Shown in pieces: positions 7,967-15,634 of a stretch of 64,000 nucleotides of DNA. The stretch's first letter is position 1, and each line of letters opens with the position of its first letter. The notes beneath the pieces are model-generated. The model worked only from the letters and a program-made list of their open reading frames with translations. It ran no database searches and had not been told where the DNA came from. The stretch comes from Acidovorax soli (GTDB taxonomy: Bacteria; Pseudomonadota; Gammaproteobacteria; Burkholderiales; Burkholderiaceae_C). Position numbers and translations under genes: made by a program. Location of the stretch: contig NZ_JACHLK010000024.1 in assembly GCF_014207955.1 (NCBI RefSeq), positions 1-64,000 on the forward strand. The letters run 5' to 3'.

Positions 7967-8608
7967 ATGACCTCTGCCGCCTCCCCTGCCTCACCCGCCG
8001 CCCAACAAAAACCCAACCTTTTCGTGCGCGTGCTGCGCGTGCTCATGTCCCGGGTGGCCCGGGTCACGGTGATCGGGGCCGAGCACCTGGACGGGCCGGG
8101 CGGCAAGATCGTGGTGTGCAACCACACGGGCTGGGCCGATCCGCTGTGGGTGGGCTATGCCGCGCTGCCGCGCAAGCTGCACCAGATGGCCAAGAAGGAG
8201 CTGTTCGAGACCAAGCTGGGCGCCTGGTTCGTGAGCTCGGGCGGCGGTTTTCCGGTGGACCGGGGCAGCCCTTCGACGGCCACCATCCGCCAGGTGGTCT
8301 CGCTGGTCAACGAGGGCCAGCTGGTGCTGATCTTCCCGGGCGGCACACGCAACACCGAGAATGCCGAGGCCAAGCGCGGCGCCGCCACCATCGCGCTGCG
8401 TGCCAAGGGCCAGATCGTGCCCGCGCACTACGACGGCCCGGGCGAGATCCGCGCCAGCCACTTCTTCACGCGCCCGCGCATCCGCATCACCTTCGGGCCC
8501 CCCATCGTGCTGCCGCCCGATGCCACGGCGAACAAGGAATCGGCGCTGGCGCTGACAGCGACGATGGACGAGGCCATGAAGCGCGTGGCGGAGCAAGGCC
8601 CAGCCTGA
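7967..8608 (+). CDS. 1-acyl-sn-glycerol-3-phosphate acyltransferase-like protein (PlsC family)
   Basis: 213 aa. It carries the catalytic NHx4D motif as NHTGWADP (Asn52, His53, Asp58) and the phosphate-binding block FPGGTRNTE (residues 123-131). The usual FPEGTR glutamate is Gly125 here. It would transfer an acyl chain to lysophosphatidate or another lysolipid at the inner membrane. The hydrophobic N-terminal stretch is weak. It is convergent with the M20 hydrolase, only 11 bp apart, with no terminator visible. Confidence 0.88.
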   Translation: MTSAASPASPAAQQKPNLFVRVLRVLMSRVARVTVIGAEHLDGPGGKIVVCNHTGWADPLWVGYAALPRKLHQMAKKELFETKLGAWFVSSGGGFPVDRGSPSTATIRQVVSLVNEGQLVLIFPGGTRNTENAEAKRGAATIALRAKGQIVPAHYDGPGEIRASHFFTRPRIRITFGPPIVLPPDATANKESALALTATMDEAMKRVAEQGPA

Positions 8609-8619
8609 GGCGCTCTGGC

Positions 8620-9822
8620 TCAGGCCAGAAACCGTTCCGTCAGCCGGCTCCAGAAGGCCGCCCCCACCGGCAGGTTGCCATCGTGGAAGTCATAGCGCGG
8701 GTTGTGCAGCCCGCGCCCGCCCTCGGACGGGCCGTTGCCGATGCGCACCAGCGCGCCGGGGCAGGCCTGCAGCATGTAGGCGAAATCTTCGCTGCCCATC
8801 ATGCGCTGGAACTGCGGCTCCACCCGGTCCGTGCCCACCAGCTCGCCGGCCACCTTGGCGGCCAGGGCCGTGGCGCTGGCGTCGTTCTCCAGCACCGGGT
8901 AGCCCTCGATATAGCGGATCTCGGCCCGGGCGCCATAGCCTTCGGCCGTGGCGTGCACCAGGGCGGTGATGCGCTCCCTGAGCAGGGCGCGCACGGCGGC
9001 GCTGAAGGAGCGCACGCTGACGCCGATCTCGGCCTCGGCCGGAATCACGTTGAGCGCATCGCCCGAGCGCAGGCGGCCCACCGTGACCACGGCCGATTCG
9101 TTCGGGTCCACGTTGCGCGAGACCACGGTCTGCAGCGCCATCACCGTGGCGGCGGCCGCCACCAGCGGGTCCACCGCGAGGTGGGGCCGCGCCGCATGGC
9201 CGCCCACGCCGGTGATGGTGATGAACACCCGGTCGCCCGCCGCAAGAAAGGCGCCGGGCCGCATGAGGAAGTGGCCCTGCGGCGCCCCCGGGTGGTTGTG
9301 CATGGCGAACACCATGTCGCAGGGAAAGCGCTCGAACAGCCCGTCGGCCACCATGGCCTTGGCGCCGCTGTCGAAGCCGCGCTCCTCGGCCGGCTGGAAG
9401 ATCAGGTTCAAGGTGCCGGAAAAGCGCCGCGTGGCCGCCAGGTGCTGCGCCGCGCCCAGCAGCATGGCGGTGTGGCCATCGTGCCCGCAGGCATGCATGC
9501 AACCGGGCACGCGGCTGGCGTAGGGCAGGCCGGTTTCCTCGTGGATGGGCAGGGCGTCCATGTCGGCGCGCAGGCCCAGGCGCTTGCTGCCCTGGCCCAC
9601 GCGCAACTGGGCCACCAGGCCGGTCTGGCCGATGCCGCGCGTGACCTCGTAGCCAAAGGCCTGCAGCTTGCCGGCCACGAAGTCGGCCGTGCCGTGCTCG
9701 GCAAAGGCCAGCTCGGGGTGCTGGTGGATGTGGCGGCGCCAGCCGGCGAGCTCGTCCTGCCGGGGCGCCAGGTCGTCGATGCGGGTGAGTTCGGGCAGCA
9801 GGCGCGTTGTCGTCGTCATCAT
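8620..9822 (-). CDS. M20 family amidohydrolase (hippurate hydrolase / carboxypeptidase-like)
   Basis: 400 aa from the first of two tandem ATGs (9822). The di-metal centre is visible: CMHACGHDGHTAMLLG, FQPAEERGFDSGAKAM with the catalytic Glu, and MGSEDFAYML near the C-terminus. The family hydrolyses N-acyl or N-aroyl amino acids in the cytoplasm. It starts 5 bp after the stop of the Bug gene 9828-10814, has no Shine-Dalgarno of its own and is probably translated by coupling. The start sits in a short GAC/GAT triplet tract. The Bug protein may import the N-acyl amino acid that this enzyme cleaves; that is inference. Confidence 0.92.
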   Translation of the reverse strand: MMTTTTRLLPELTRIDDLAPRQDELAGWRRHIHQHPELAFAEHGTADFVAGKLQAFGYEVTRGIGQTGLVAQLRVGQGSKRLGLRADMDALPIHEETGLPYASRVPGCMHACGHDGHTAMLLGAAQHLAATRRFSGTLNLIFQPAEERGFDSGAKAMVADGLFERFPCDMVFAMHNHPGAPQGHFLMRPGAFLAAGDRVFITITGVGGHAARPHLAVDPLVAAAATVMALQTVVSRNVDPNESAVVTVGRLRSGDALNVIPAEAEIGVSVRSFSAAVRALLRERITALVHATAEGYGARAEIRYIEGYPVLENDASATALAAKVAGELVGTDRVEPQFQRMMGSEDFAYMLQACPGALVRIGNGPSEGGRGLHNPRYDFHDGNLPVGAAFWSRLTERFLA

Positions 9823-9827
9823 CGTCG

Positions 9828-10814
9828 TCAATTGGAGTCCAACTCGATCTTGTTGTCCCGTGCGATGCGCTGGTAGAAGGCAATGCGCTCCGCGATTTCC
9901 TTGCGGTAGGCCGCAGGGTTGATATCCTGGGGCACCATCATGCCCTTGTCCACCCACACGGCCTGGGTGGCCGGGTCGGTCACGATCTTGCGCGTGGCCG
10001 CGTAGAGCTTTTGCACGATGGCATCGGGCGTGCCCGCGGGTGCGGCCAGGCCGTTCCACGAGGTGAGGTTCAGGTCGGGCAGCTTGAGCTCGGCAAAGGT
10101 CGGCACGTCGGGCAGCTGCGGCACGCGCGTGGGCGAGGCCACGGCCAGGGCGCGCAGCTTGCCGTTCAGGATGTGGGTCAGGTTGGACGAGAGGTTGTTC
10201 CACGTCAGCTGGATCTGGCCGCTGAGCAGGTCGTTGAGCGCCACGCCCGCGCCGCGGTAGGGGATGTGCGTCATCGGGAACTTCGCCTGGTTCTTCAGCA
10301 GCTCCATGCTCAGGTGCGACACCGAGCCCGTGCCCGCACTCGCGTAGTTGAGCGCCGTGGGGTTGGCGCGCGCGTACTTCACCAGCTCGTCGAAGCTCTT
10401 CACGGGCAGCCCGGGGTGGACCAGCAGCACATTGGCCAGCCGGCTGATGAGGGTGATGGGCGCGAAGTCCTTGACCGCGTCGTAGGGCAGCTTGGGGTTC
10501 ACCGCGGGGTTGACCACATGGGTGCTCTGCGAGGTCACGATCAGCGTGTAGCCATCGGGTGCGGCCTTGGCCACATAGGTCGAGCCAATGGCGCCGCCCG
10601 CGCCGCCGCGGTTGTCCACCACCACGGGCTGACCCAGGCTGCGCGCCAGGCGGTCGGCGATGAGCCGGCCCGACACATCGACCGAGCCGCCCGGCGTGAA
10701 CGGCACCACGAGGCTGATGGCGCGCGTGGGGTAGGGCGCATCGGCGGCAAAGGCGGGCAGTGCCAGGCCGGCGGCAGCGGTGGAAGTGAGGAACTGGCGG
10801 CGGTCGATGGTCAT
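9828..10814 (-). CDS. Bug-family periplasmic solute-binding protein
   Basis: 328 aa. The N-terminus MTIDRRQFLTSTAAAG has a twin-arginine-like signal, cleaved near LPAFAAD. ISLVVPFTPGGSVDVSGRL and VVVDNRGGAGGAIGSTYVA are the family motifs. It is first gene of a two-gene operon with the M20 amidohydrolase and divergent from a LysR regulator 118 bp away. Ligand probably an acyl amino acid or other carboxylate, judged only from the partner gene. Confidence 0.92.
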   Translation of the reverse strand: MTIDRRQFLTSTAAAGLALPAFAADAPYPTRAISLVVPFTPGGSVDVSGRLIADRLARSLGQPVVVDNRGGAGGAIGSTYVAKAAPDGYTLIVTSQSTHVVNPAVNPKLPYDAVKDFAPITLISRLANVLLVHPGLPVKSFDELVKYARANPTALNYASAGTGSVSHLSMELLKNQAKFPMTHIPYRGAGVALNDLLSGQIQLTWNNLSSNLTHILNGKLRALAVASPTRVPQLPDVPTFAELKLPDLNLTSWNGLAAPAGTPDAIVQKLYAATRKIVTDPATQAVWVDKGMMVPQDINPAAYRKEIAERIAFYQRIARDNKIELDSN

Positions 10815-10893
10815 GGTGGTGGGCAGTGGGTTGGGAATGGGCGAATGCTAGGCATTGCCAGCCCGTGCATCAAACGACAAAATCGTGGTTCGT

Positions 10894-10910
10894 GATGACA
10901 CAATGTCATC
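10894..10910. promoter_or_regulatory. Perfect inverted repeat, candidate LysR operator
   Basis: GATGACA-CAA-TGTCATC has perfect 7-bp arms and lies between the divergent Bug and LysR genes. It overlaps a possible upstream ATG at 10903, which favours the LysR start at 10933. This is a likely site for the LysR protein encoded at 10933. Confidence 0.55.
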
Positions 10911-10932
10911 GCCCACCGTTCTGCATGCGTCC

Positions 10933-11835
10933 ATGAAACTGCGCTCCCCCTCGCTGGTCGAACTCCATGCCTTTCTGGCCGTGTGCCGGCTGGGCAGCTT
11001 CCGCCAGGCGGCCGAGGACCTGTGCGTGACCCAGGCGGCGGTGAGCCGCGCCGTGCAGCGGCTGGAGCAGCACCTGGGCGATTGCCGCCTGTTCGAGCGC
11101 TCGCACCAGGGCGTGGTGCTCAGCGAGCGCGGGCGCCAGCTGCGCCAGTTGACCGAGCGGCATGTGCTGGCGCTCGAATCGGCCACGGCACTGTTTGTGG
11201 CGCCGCGTGCGCCGGGCAAGCTGCGGCTGTCGGTCATCCCTACCCTGGGCACCAAGTGGCTGCTGCCGCGGCTGCCGCGCTTCCAGGCGCGCCACCCGGG
11301 CCTGGATATCGAGATGCGCCAGTTCCGCCACGACGAGGACTTCAGCCGCGACGACGTGGATGTCTGGATCGACGTGAAGCGCCCGCGCCGGCGCTGGCCC
11401 GCGCGCCTGCAGGCCACCTACCTCATGGGGCGCGACATCGTGCCCGTGTGCGCGCCGCAGGTGGCGCCGCGCCTCCAACGCCCGGCCGACCTGGCGCGCG
11501 AGGTGCTGCTGCACCACACCAACTTCCCCGACAACTGGGCGCGCTGGGCCCACGCTGCCGGCCTGCAGCGCGAGCTGAAGCTGGGCCCGGGCTACGACCT
11601 GAGCATGAACCTGATCTTCGCGGCAAAGGAGGGCGTGGGCATCGCCATCACCCAGCCCTGCCTGATCGAGCGCGAGCTGCAGACGGGCGAGCTGGTGATC
11701 CCCTTTGCGCTGCCGGTGTCCACCGGGCGCGGCTATTTCCTGTGCATCGACAAGGACCGCCCGGCCACGCCGGGGCAACTGGCCTTCATCGACTGGGTGC
11801 AGGAGGAGGCGAAACGGATGGCCGAGTCGGTGTGA
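10933..11835 (+). CDS. LysR-family transcriptional regulator (GcvA-like)
   Basis: 300 aa from the ATG at 10933. In-frame ATGs at 10903 and 10855 exist, but 10903 lies inside a palindrome and the shorter form matches LysR length. Helix-turn-helix at about residues 8-66 (SFRQAAEDLCVTQAAVSRAVQRLEQ). The effector domain includes LRLSVIPTLGTKWLLPRLPRFQ, typical of the GcvA branch. It is divergent from the Bug/M20 operon, which is its probable target. Confidence 0.9.
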   Translation: MKLRSPSLVELHAFLAVCRLGSFRQAAEDLCVTQAAVSRAVQRLEQHLGDCRLFERSHQGVVLSERGRQLRQLTERHVLALESATALFVAPRAPGKLRLSVIPTLGTKWLLPRLPRFQARHPGLDIEMRQFRHDEDFSRDDVDVWIDVKRPRRRWPARLQATYLMGRDIVPVCAPQVAPRLQRPADLAREVLLHHTNFPDNWARWAHAAGLQRELKLGPGYDLSMNLIFAAKEGVGIAITQPCLIERELQTGELVIPFALPVSTGRGYFLCIDKDRPATPGQLAFIDWVQEEAKRMAESV

Positions 11836-11842
11836 GTGCCGG

Positions 11843-12412
11843 TCAGCCCACCCAAGTACGCAGGCTCGGCACGGCCTGCGCCCACCAGAGCCGCCAGCGC
11901 ATGCCCCAGCCGGGCGTGTAGCCCGTGGTGGCAAAGCGCACCTGGCCCTGCGCATCGACGACGACCAGGGCCGGCACCACACGCACGCCCCAGGCGCGCG
12001 ACAGCTCGGCCTGCGGGTCCACCGCCGTGGGCCAGGGCATGGCGCGCTGGCGCTGCACCTGGGCCACGCGGGCGGGGTTGCCCGACTGCATGGCGATGCC
12101 CAGCACCGGCCAGTCCTCAGACAGGCGGGCTACCGAGGGTTCCTCGATCTTGCACACCGGGCACCATTCGGCCCAGAAATGCAGGGCCACCGCACGGCCC
12201 GGGTGCTGGGCGCGCCAGGCAGCCAACGTGGTGGTGCTGCCATCGGCCAGGGTGATGGCCGCATCGGGCGCGGGGCCCGAGGGCAGGTCGCGCGTGCGCC
12301 AGGCATCCACGCCGGCCACCACGAGCAGGGCCAGCAGCACGGTGGCCAAGTGCTGGCGCCAGCCCTGGCGCAGGGACTGCCAGGCGCGGTGGGGCAGGGT
12401 GGAGAGGGTCAG
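11843..12412 (-). CDS. TlpA/ResA-like membrane-anchored thiol-disulfide oxidoreductase
   Basis: About 190 aa. One N-terminal membrane helix (HLATVLLALLVVAGVDAW) is followed by a periplasmic thioredoxin domain with the redox motif WAEWCPVCKIEEPS and the cis-Pro segment VVPALVVVD. It probably reduces or oxidises exported protein thiols. The start is uncertain: no ATG or GTG lies before the membrane helix. Candidates are ATT at 12418, CTG at 12412 (overlapping the serB stop) and TTG at 12349. The last would leave almost no cytoplasmic tail. It is downstream of serB and probably translationally coupled to it. Confidence 0.8.
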   Translation of the reverse strand: MTLSTLPHRAWQSLRQGWRQHLATVLLALLVVAGVDAWRTRDLPSGPAPDAAITLADGSTTTLAAWRAQHPGRAVALHFWAEWCPVCKIEEPSVARLSEDWPVLGIAMQSGNPARVAQVQRQRAMPWPTAVDPQAELSRAWGVRVVPALVVVDAQGQVRFATTGYTPGWGMRWRLWWAQAVPSLRTWVG

Positions 12413-13122
12413 CGCAATACTTCCAGCAGGCGGTCGAGCCCGCCCTCGTTGATGGCCACCTTGGCCTGGGCGCGCACGGTGGGCTTGGCGTGGTAGGCCA
12501 CCGAGAGGCCGGCCGCGCCCATCATGGGCAGGTCGTTGGCGCCATCGCCCACGGCAATGGCCTGCGAAGGCGCAATGCCCATGAGCGAGGCCACTTCGAG
12601 CAGGGTGCGGCGCTTTTCGGCACCATCGCAGATGTCGCCCCAGGCCTGGTCCACCATGCGGCCGGTGAGCAGGCCGTTCTCCACTTCGAGCATGTTGGAG
12701 CGGGCGAAGTCGATGCCCAGGCCCGCCTTCACGCGGTCGGCAAAAAAGGTGAAGCCGCCCGAGACCAGGAGCGTGATCAGGCCCGCGGCCTTGGCGGCGC
12801 TGACCAGTTCCTTGGCGCCGGGGTTGAAGCGCAGGCGCTCGCTGAACACCTGCTCCATGTGCGCCACGGTCACGCCCTTGAGCAGGGCCACGCGCTGGCG
12901 CAGGCTTTCCTTGTAGTCGGTGATGATGCCCTGCATGGCCGCCTCGGTGATGGCGGCCACCTCGGCCTTGCGGCCGGCGGCATCGGCGATCTCGTCTACG
13001 CACTCGATGTTGATCAGGGTGGAGTCCATGTCGAAGGCGATGAGCTTGTAGCTCGACAGGGACAGCGGGGCATCAATGCCCTGGACGACGAGGCCAGGGG
13101 CGAATTCGGTGGCGTTTTTCAT
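12409..13122 (-). CDS. serB: Phosphoserine phosphatase
   Basis: 237 aa from the ATG at 13122. HAD-superfamily motifs: AFDMDSTLINIE (nucleophile Asp31, acid Asp33), LLVSGGFTFFADRVK, and AVGDGANDLPMM. It makes the last step of serine synthesis, phosphoserine to serine, in the cytoplasm. It lacks the N-terminal regulatory extension of the E. coli enzyme (322 aa), as is common in beta-proteobacteria. The upstream in-frame ATG at 13149 lacks a better ribosome site. It is followed by the TlpA-like gene with overlap. Confidence 0.95.
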   Translation of the reverse strand: MKNATEFAPGLVVQGIDAPLSLSSYKLIAFDMDSTLINIECVDEIADAAGRKAEVAAITEAAMQGIITDYKESLRQRVALLKGVTVAHMEQVFSERLRFNPGAKELVSAAKAAGLITLLVSGGFTFFADRVKAGLGIDFARSNMLEVENGLLTGRMVDQAWGDICDGAEKRRTLLEVASLMGIAPSQAIAVGDGANDLPMMGAAGLSVAYHAKPTVRAQAKVAINEGGLDRLLEVLR

Positions 13123-13265
13123 GGCGGATACGGGTGTCTGAAGCCGCAATGGTATCGCCCGTGCCGGTGCCCCTCTTGCAGCCTGGGTACCTATGCCGAT
13201 GGGATATAGCTCCCAGTGCCGGGACTGGGTGGCAGCACAATCCCGTTTTTGTCATAGTACAAAGC

Positions 13266-14240
13266 ATGACTTTCTCCTTGATTCCCGAGCGCCGTGCCTT
13301 CTTGTTGCTGGCTGCAGCCGCCTGCACGGGCGTGGCCGCGCAGACCGCCGACAAGCGCCCCATCCGCCTGGTCGTGCCCTTTGGCCCCGGCGGCGTGGCC
13401 GACCTCACGGCGCGCACCGTGGCGCAGAAGATGACCGAGGCCACGGGCCAGCCCATCGTGGTGGACAACAAGCCCGGCGCGGGCGGCATCGTCGCGGCCG
13501 ATGCGGTGGCCAAGGCCGCGCCCGACGGCCGCACGCTGCTGCTCATGTCCAACGGCAACGCGGTGAGCGCGGGCCTGTTCAAGAGCCTGCCGTTCGACCC
13601 GGTCAAGAGCTTCACGCCCGTGTCCCTGCTGGGCAGTTTCGACATCGCCCTCATCGCGGGTGGCAAGTCGCGCTTCAAGGACATTGCGGCCCTCATCGCC
13701 CATGCCAAGGCCCACCCCGGCCAGCTCAACATCGGCAGCATCAACATCGGCAGCACCCAGCACCTGGCGGCCGAACTGCTCAAGCGCAGCCTGGGCATCG
13801 ACGTGGCCATCGTGCCCTTCAACAGCAGCGCGGCCGTGACCAGCGCGCTGCTGGGCGAGCAGGTGGATGCTGCCGTCGAGATCCTGGCGCCCGTGCTGCC
13901 GCAGATCAGCGCCGGTGCGCTGCAGGCCCTGGCCGTGATGGGCGAGAAGCGCTCGCCCGCGCTGCCGAATGTGCCCACCGTGGCCGAAAGCGGTGCGCCA
14001 GGGTTCAACGTGGCGTCGTGGAATGCCTTTGCCGCACCGTCCGGCACGCCGCCCGAGGTGGTGGCGCGCCTGAACAAGGACACCCAGGTCGCGCTCAACG
14101 CGCCCGAAGTGCGCACCCGGCTGCTGCAGCTGGGCGTGCAGGCCGGGGGCAGCACGCCCCAGGCGCAGGCCGACTTCTATGCGCGCGAGATCAAGCGCTG
14201 GTCTGACGTGATCCAGCAGGCAGGGATCCAGAAACAGTAG
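13266..14240 (+). CDS. Bug-family periplasmic solute-binding protein
   Basis: 324 aa. The signal sequence ERRAFLLLAAAACTGVAAQ precedes IRLVVPFGPGGVADLTARTV and IVVDNKPGAGGIVAADAVA. A single-gene unit, divergent from serB. Its 3' end overlaps the convergent haloalkane dehalogenase gene by 50 bp. The upstream gap 13123-13265 holds a CCCAGT/ACTGGG inverted repeat (13212-13229) and a TATAGC-like -10. Ligand unknown. Confidence 0.92.
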   Translation: MTFSLIPERRAFLLLAAAACTGVAAQTADKRPIRLVVPFGPGGVADLTARTVAQKMTEATGQPIVVDNKPGAGGIVAADAVAKAAPDGRTLLLMSNGNAVSAGLFKSLPFDPVKSFTPVSLLGSFDIALIAGGKSRFKDIAALIAHAKAHPGQLNIGSINIGSTQHLAAELLKRSLGIDVAIVPFNSSAAVTSALLGEQVDAAVEILAPVLPQISAGALQALAVMGEKRSPALPNVPTVAESGAPGFNVASWNAFAAPSGTPPEVVARLNKDTQVALNAPEVRTRLLQLGVQAGGSTPQAQADFYAREIKRWSDVIQQAGIQKQ

Positions 14241-15114
14241 GCACGAGGGCGGTGCCGGCCCAGGCGAGCAGCGCATCGGCAATGCGCCCGGGCTGGTCCT
14301 CGGGCGCCAGGTGGCCGGCCTCGCCGCAGGCCTGCACCGTGAGACTGGCGACGTGGCTGCGGCACCAGGCCTCCATGGCCGGGCCGATCATCAGCGTGGG
14401 CGAGCCGGTGAAGGTGAGCAGCAGCTTGGGAATGTGGCCGGAGTTGCCCAGCCAGTCGCCATAAGCCTCGACCCGTGCCACCACGTCGGCGGGCGATCCT
14501 TCGATGGGCATGGCGCGTGGCCAGGCCAGCAGCGGGCGCCGGCTTGCGGGCGTGGGGTAGGGCGCCTCGTACACCGCGCGGTCGGCGGCAGCCAGGGGTG
14601 TGAGCACCGTGGCCGCGAGAGATCCCGCCAGGAACTGGTTCTGTTCCAGCGCCAGTTGTTCGCCCAGGCCCGGCGTGCGAAACGCCTCGAAGCGCGGCCG
14701 CGCCGCGGCGGGAAAGTCGGCCCAGCCCATCGGCTTGACGATGGTCTCCATGAAGGCGATACCGCGCACCCGGTGCGCCTGCCGGCGCGCCCAGTCGAAG
14801 CCCAGCGATGCGCCCCAGTCGATGCCCACGAGCACCACGTCCTGCAGGTCCATCGCGTCGAACCAGGCGGCCAGGTAGCGCGCGTGGTCGTCGTAGCCGT
14901 AGGCGATCTCGGGCTTGCCCGATTGCCCCATGCCGATCAGGTCGGGCGCGAGGCAACGGCCCAGCCCTTGCACGCCCGGCAGCACCTTGCGCCACAGGTG
15001 CGACGAGACGGGGTTGCCATGCAGAAACACCCAAGTCGGGCCGGCGCCCGGGGTGCCGGTGTCTGCGGTGTCCAGGTGGTGCATGTGCGAGCCGAGAACG
15101 GAAATGGTGGGCAT
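14191..15114 (-). CDS. Haloalkane dehalogenase (HLD-II, LinB/DhaA-like)
   Basis: 307 aa. All five catalytic positions of the HLD-II subfamily are visible: HGNPVSS (Asn34, halide), GIDWGASLGFDWA (nucleophile Asp99, halide Trp100), AFMETI (Glu123) and GEAGHLAPED (His268). LAWPRAMPIEGSPADVV matches the LinB pattern LSWPRQIPIAGTPADVV. It would hydrolyse carbon-halogen bonds to alcohols without cofactor. The C-terminal 15 or so residues form an unusual Ser-rich tail overlapping the convergent Bug gene. Divergent from a MarR gene, with an operator covering its promoter. Confidence 0.88.
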   Translation of the reverse strand: MPTISVLGSHMHHLDTADTGTPGAGPTWVFLHGNPVSSHLWRKVLPGVQGLGRCLAPDLIGMGQSGKPEIAYGYDDHARYLAAWFDAMDLQDVVLVGIDWGASLGFDWARRQAHRVRGIAFMETIVKPMGWADFPAAARPRFEAFRTPGLGEQLALEQNQFLAGSLAATVLTPLAAADRAVYEAPYPTPASRRPLLAWPRAMPIEGSPADVVARVEAYGDWLGNSGHIPKLLLTFTGSPTLMIGPAMEAWCRSHVASLTVQACGEAGHLAPEDQPGRIADALLAWAGTALVPTVSGSLPAGSRQTSA

Positions 15115-15138
15115 GGGGCAGTCCTTTGAAAGTGGTAA

Positions 15139-15179
15139 GGTACCTGTCTAGTTTATTGAAATAGACAGGTGCCTGTCAA
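15139..15179 (-). promoter_or_regulatory. Dehalogenase promoter overlapped by a MarR-type operator
   Basis: Two arms, GGTACCTGTCTA (15139-15150) and the complement of GGCACCTGTCTA (15162-15173), match at 11 of 12 positions, centres 23 bp apart. On the minus strand a perfect -35 TTGACA (15174-15179) and TAAACT (15150-15155) with 18-bp spacing fit a sigma-70 promoter for the dehalogenase. One operator arm fills the spacer, as expected for repression by the divergent MarR protein. Confidence 0.7.
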
Positions 15180-15187
15180 ATACCGCC

Positions 15188-15634
15188 ATGGACCCATCGA
15201 TCACTTCCACCACCCCCGGCTCGCTGGGCGTGCTGCTGCGCCTGCTGCACCAGCAGTTCGCGGGCGCGGTGGACGAGGCCCTCGCCGAGGCCGGCTTTGG
15301 CGACGTGCGCGCGGCCCATGCCAGCGTGTTCACCTTTGTGCCACCCGAGGGCATGCCCGTGAGCGAGCTCACGCGGCTAGCGCGCGTGCGCAAGCAGTCC
15401 ATGGCGCAGACGGTGGACGAGCTCGAAAAGCTCGGCTATGTGGAGCGCCGCCCCAGCCCCACCGACAAGCGTTCGCGCCTGGTCTTCCTGACCGCGCGCG
15501 GCCAGCAGATCCGCCCACTCGCCATGGCCGCGGGCAGCCGCACCGAGGCCCAATGGGCCGCCCTGGTGGGTGCGGGCGAACTCGATGCGATCAAGGGCGG
15601 GCTGGCGCGGCTGCTGGGGCAACTGCAGCAGTGA
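15188..15634 (+). CDS. MarR-family transcriptional regulator
   Basis: 148 aa. Winged helix: LTRLARVRKQSMAQTVDELEKLGYVERRPSPTDKRSRLV region at about residues 60-100, with the wing SPTDKRSRLVFLT. It is divergent from the haloalkane dehalogenase and only 73 bp away, with a strong palindrome between, so it probably represses both. MarR proteins often respond to small phenolic or lipophilic ligands. Its 3' end overlaps the convergent PdxA-fusion gene by 44 bp. Confidence 0.92.
   Translation: MDPSITSTTPGSLGVLLRLLHQQFAGAVDEALAEAGFGDVRAAHASVFTFVPPEGMPVSELTRLARVRKQSMAQTVDELEKLGYVERRPSPTDKRSRLVFLTARGQQIRPLAMAAGSRTEAQWAALVGAGELDAIKGGLARLLGQLQQ

Noticed and set aside
9805..9832. GTC/ATC triplet tract at the start of the M20 gene as a phase-variation repeat
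   Set aside because: The unit is three bases and imperfect, so changes would not shift the frame.
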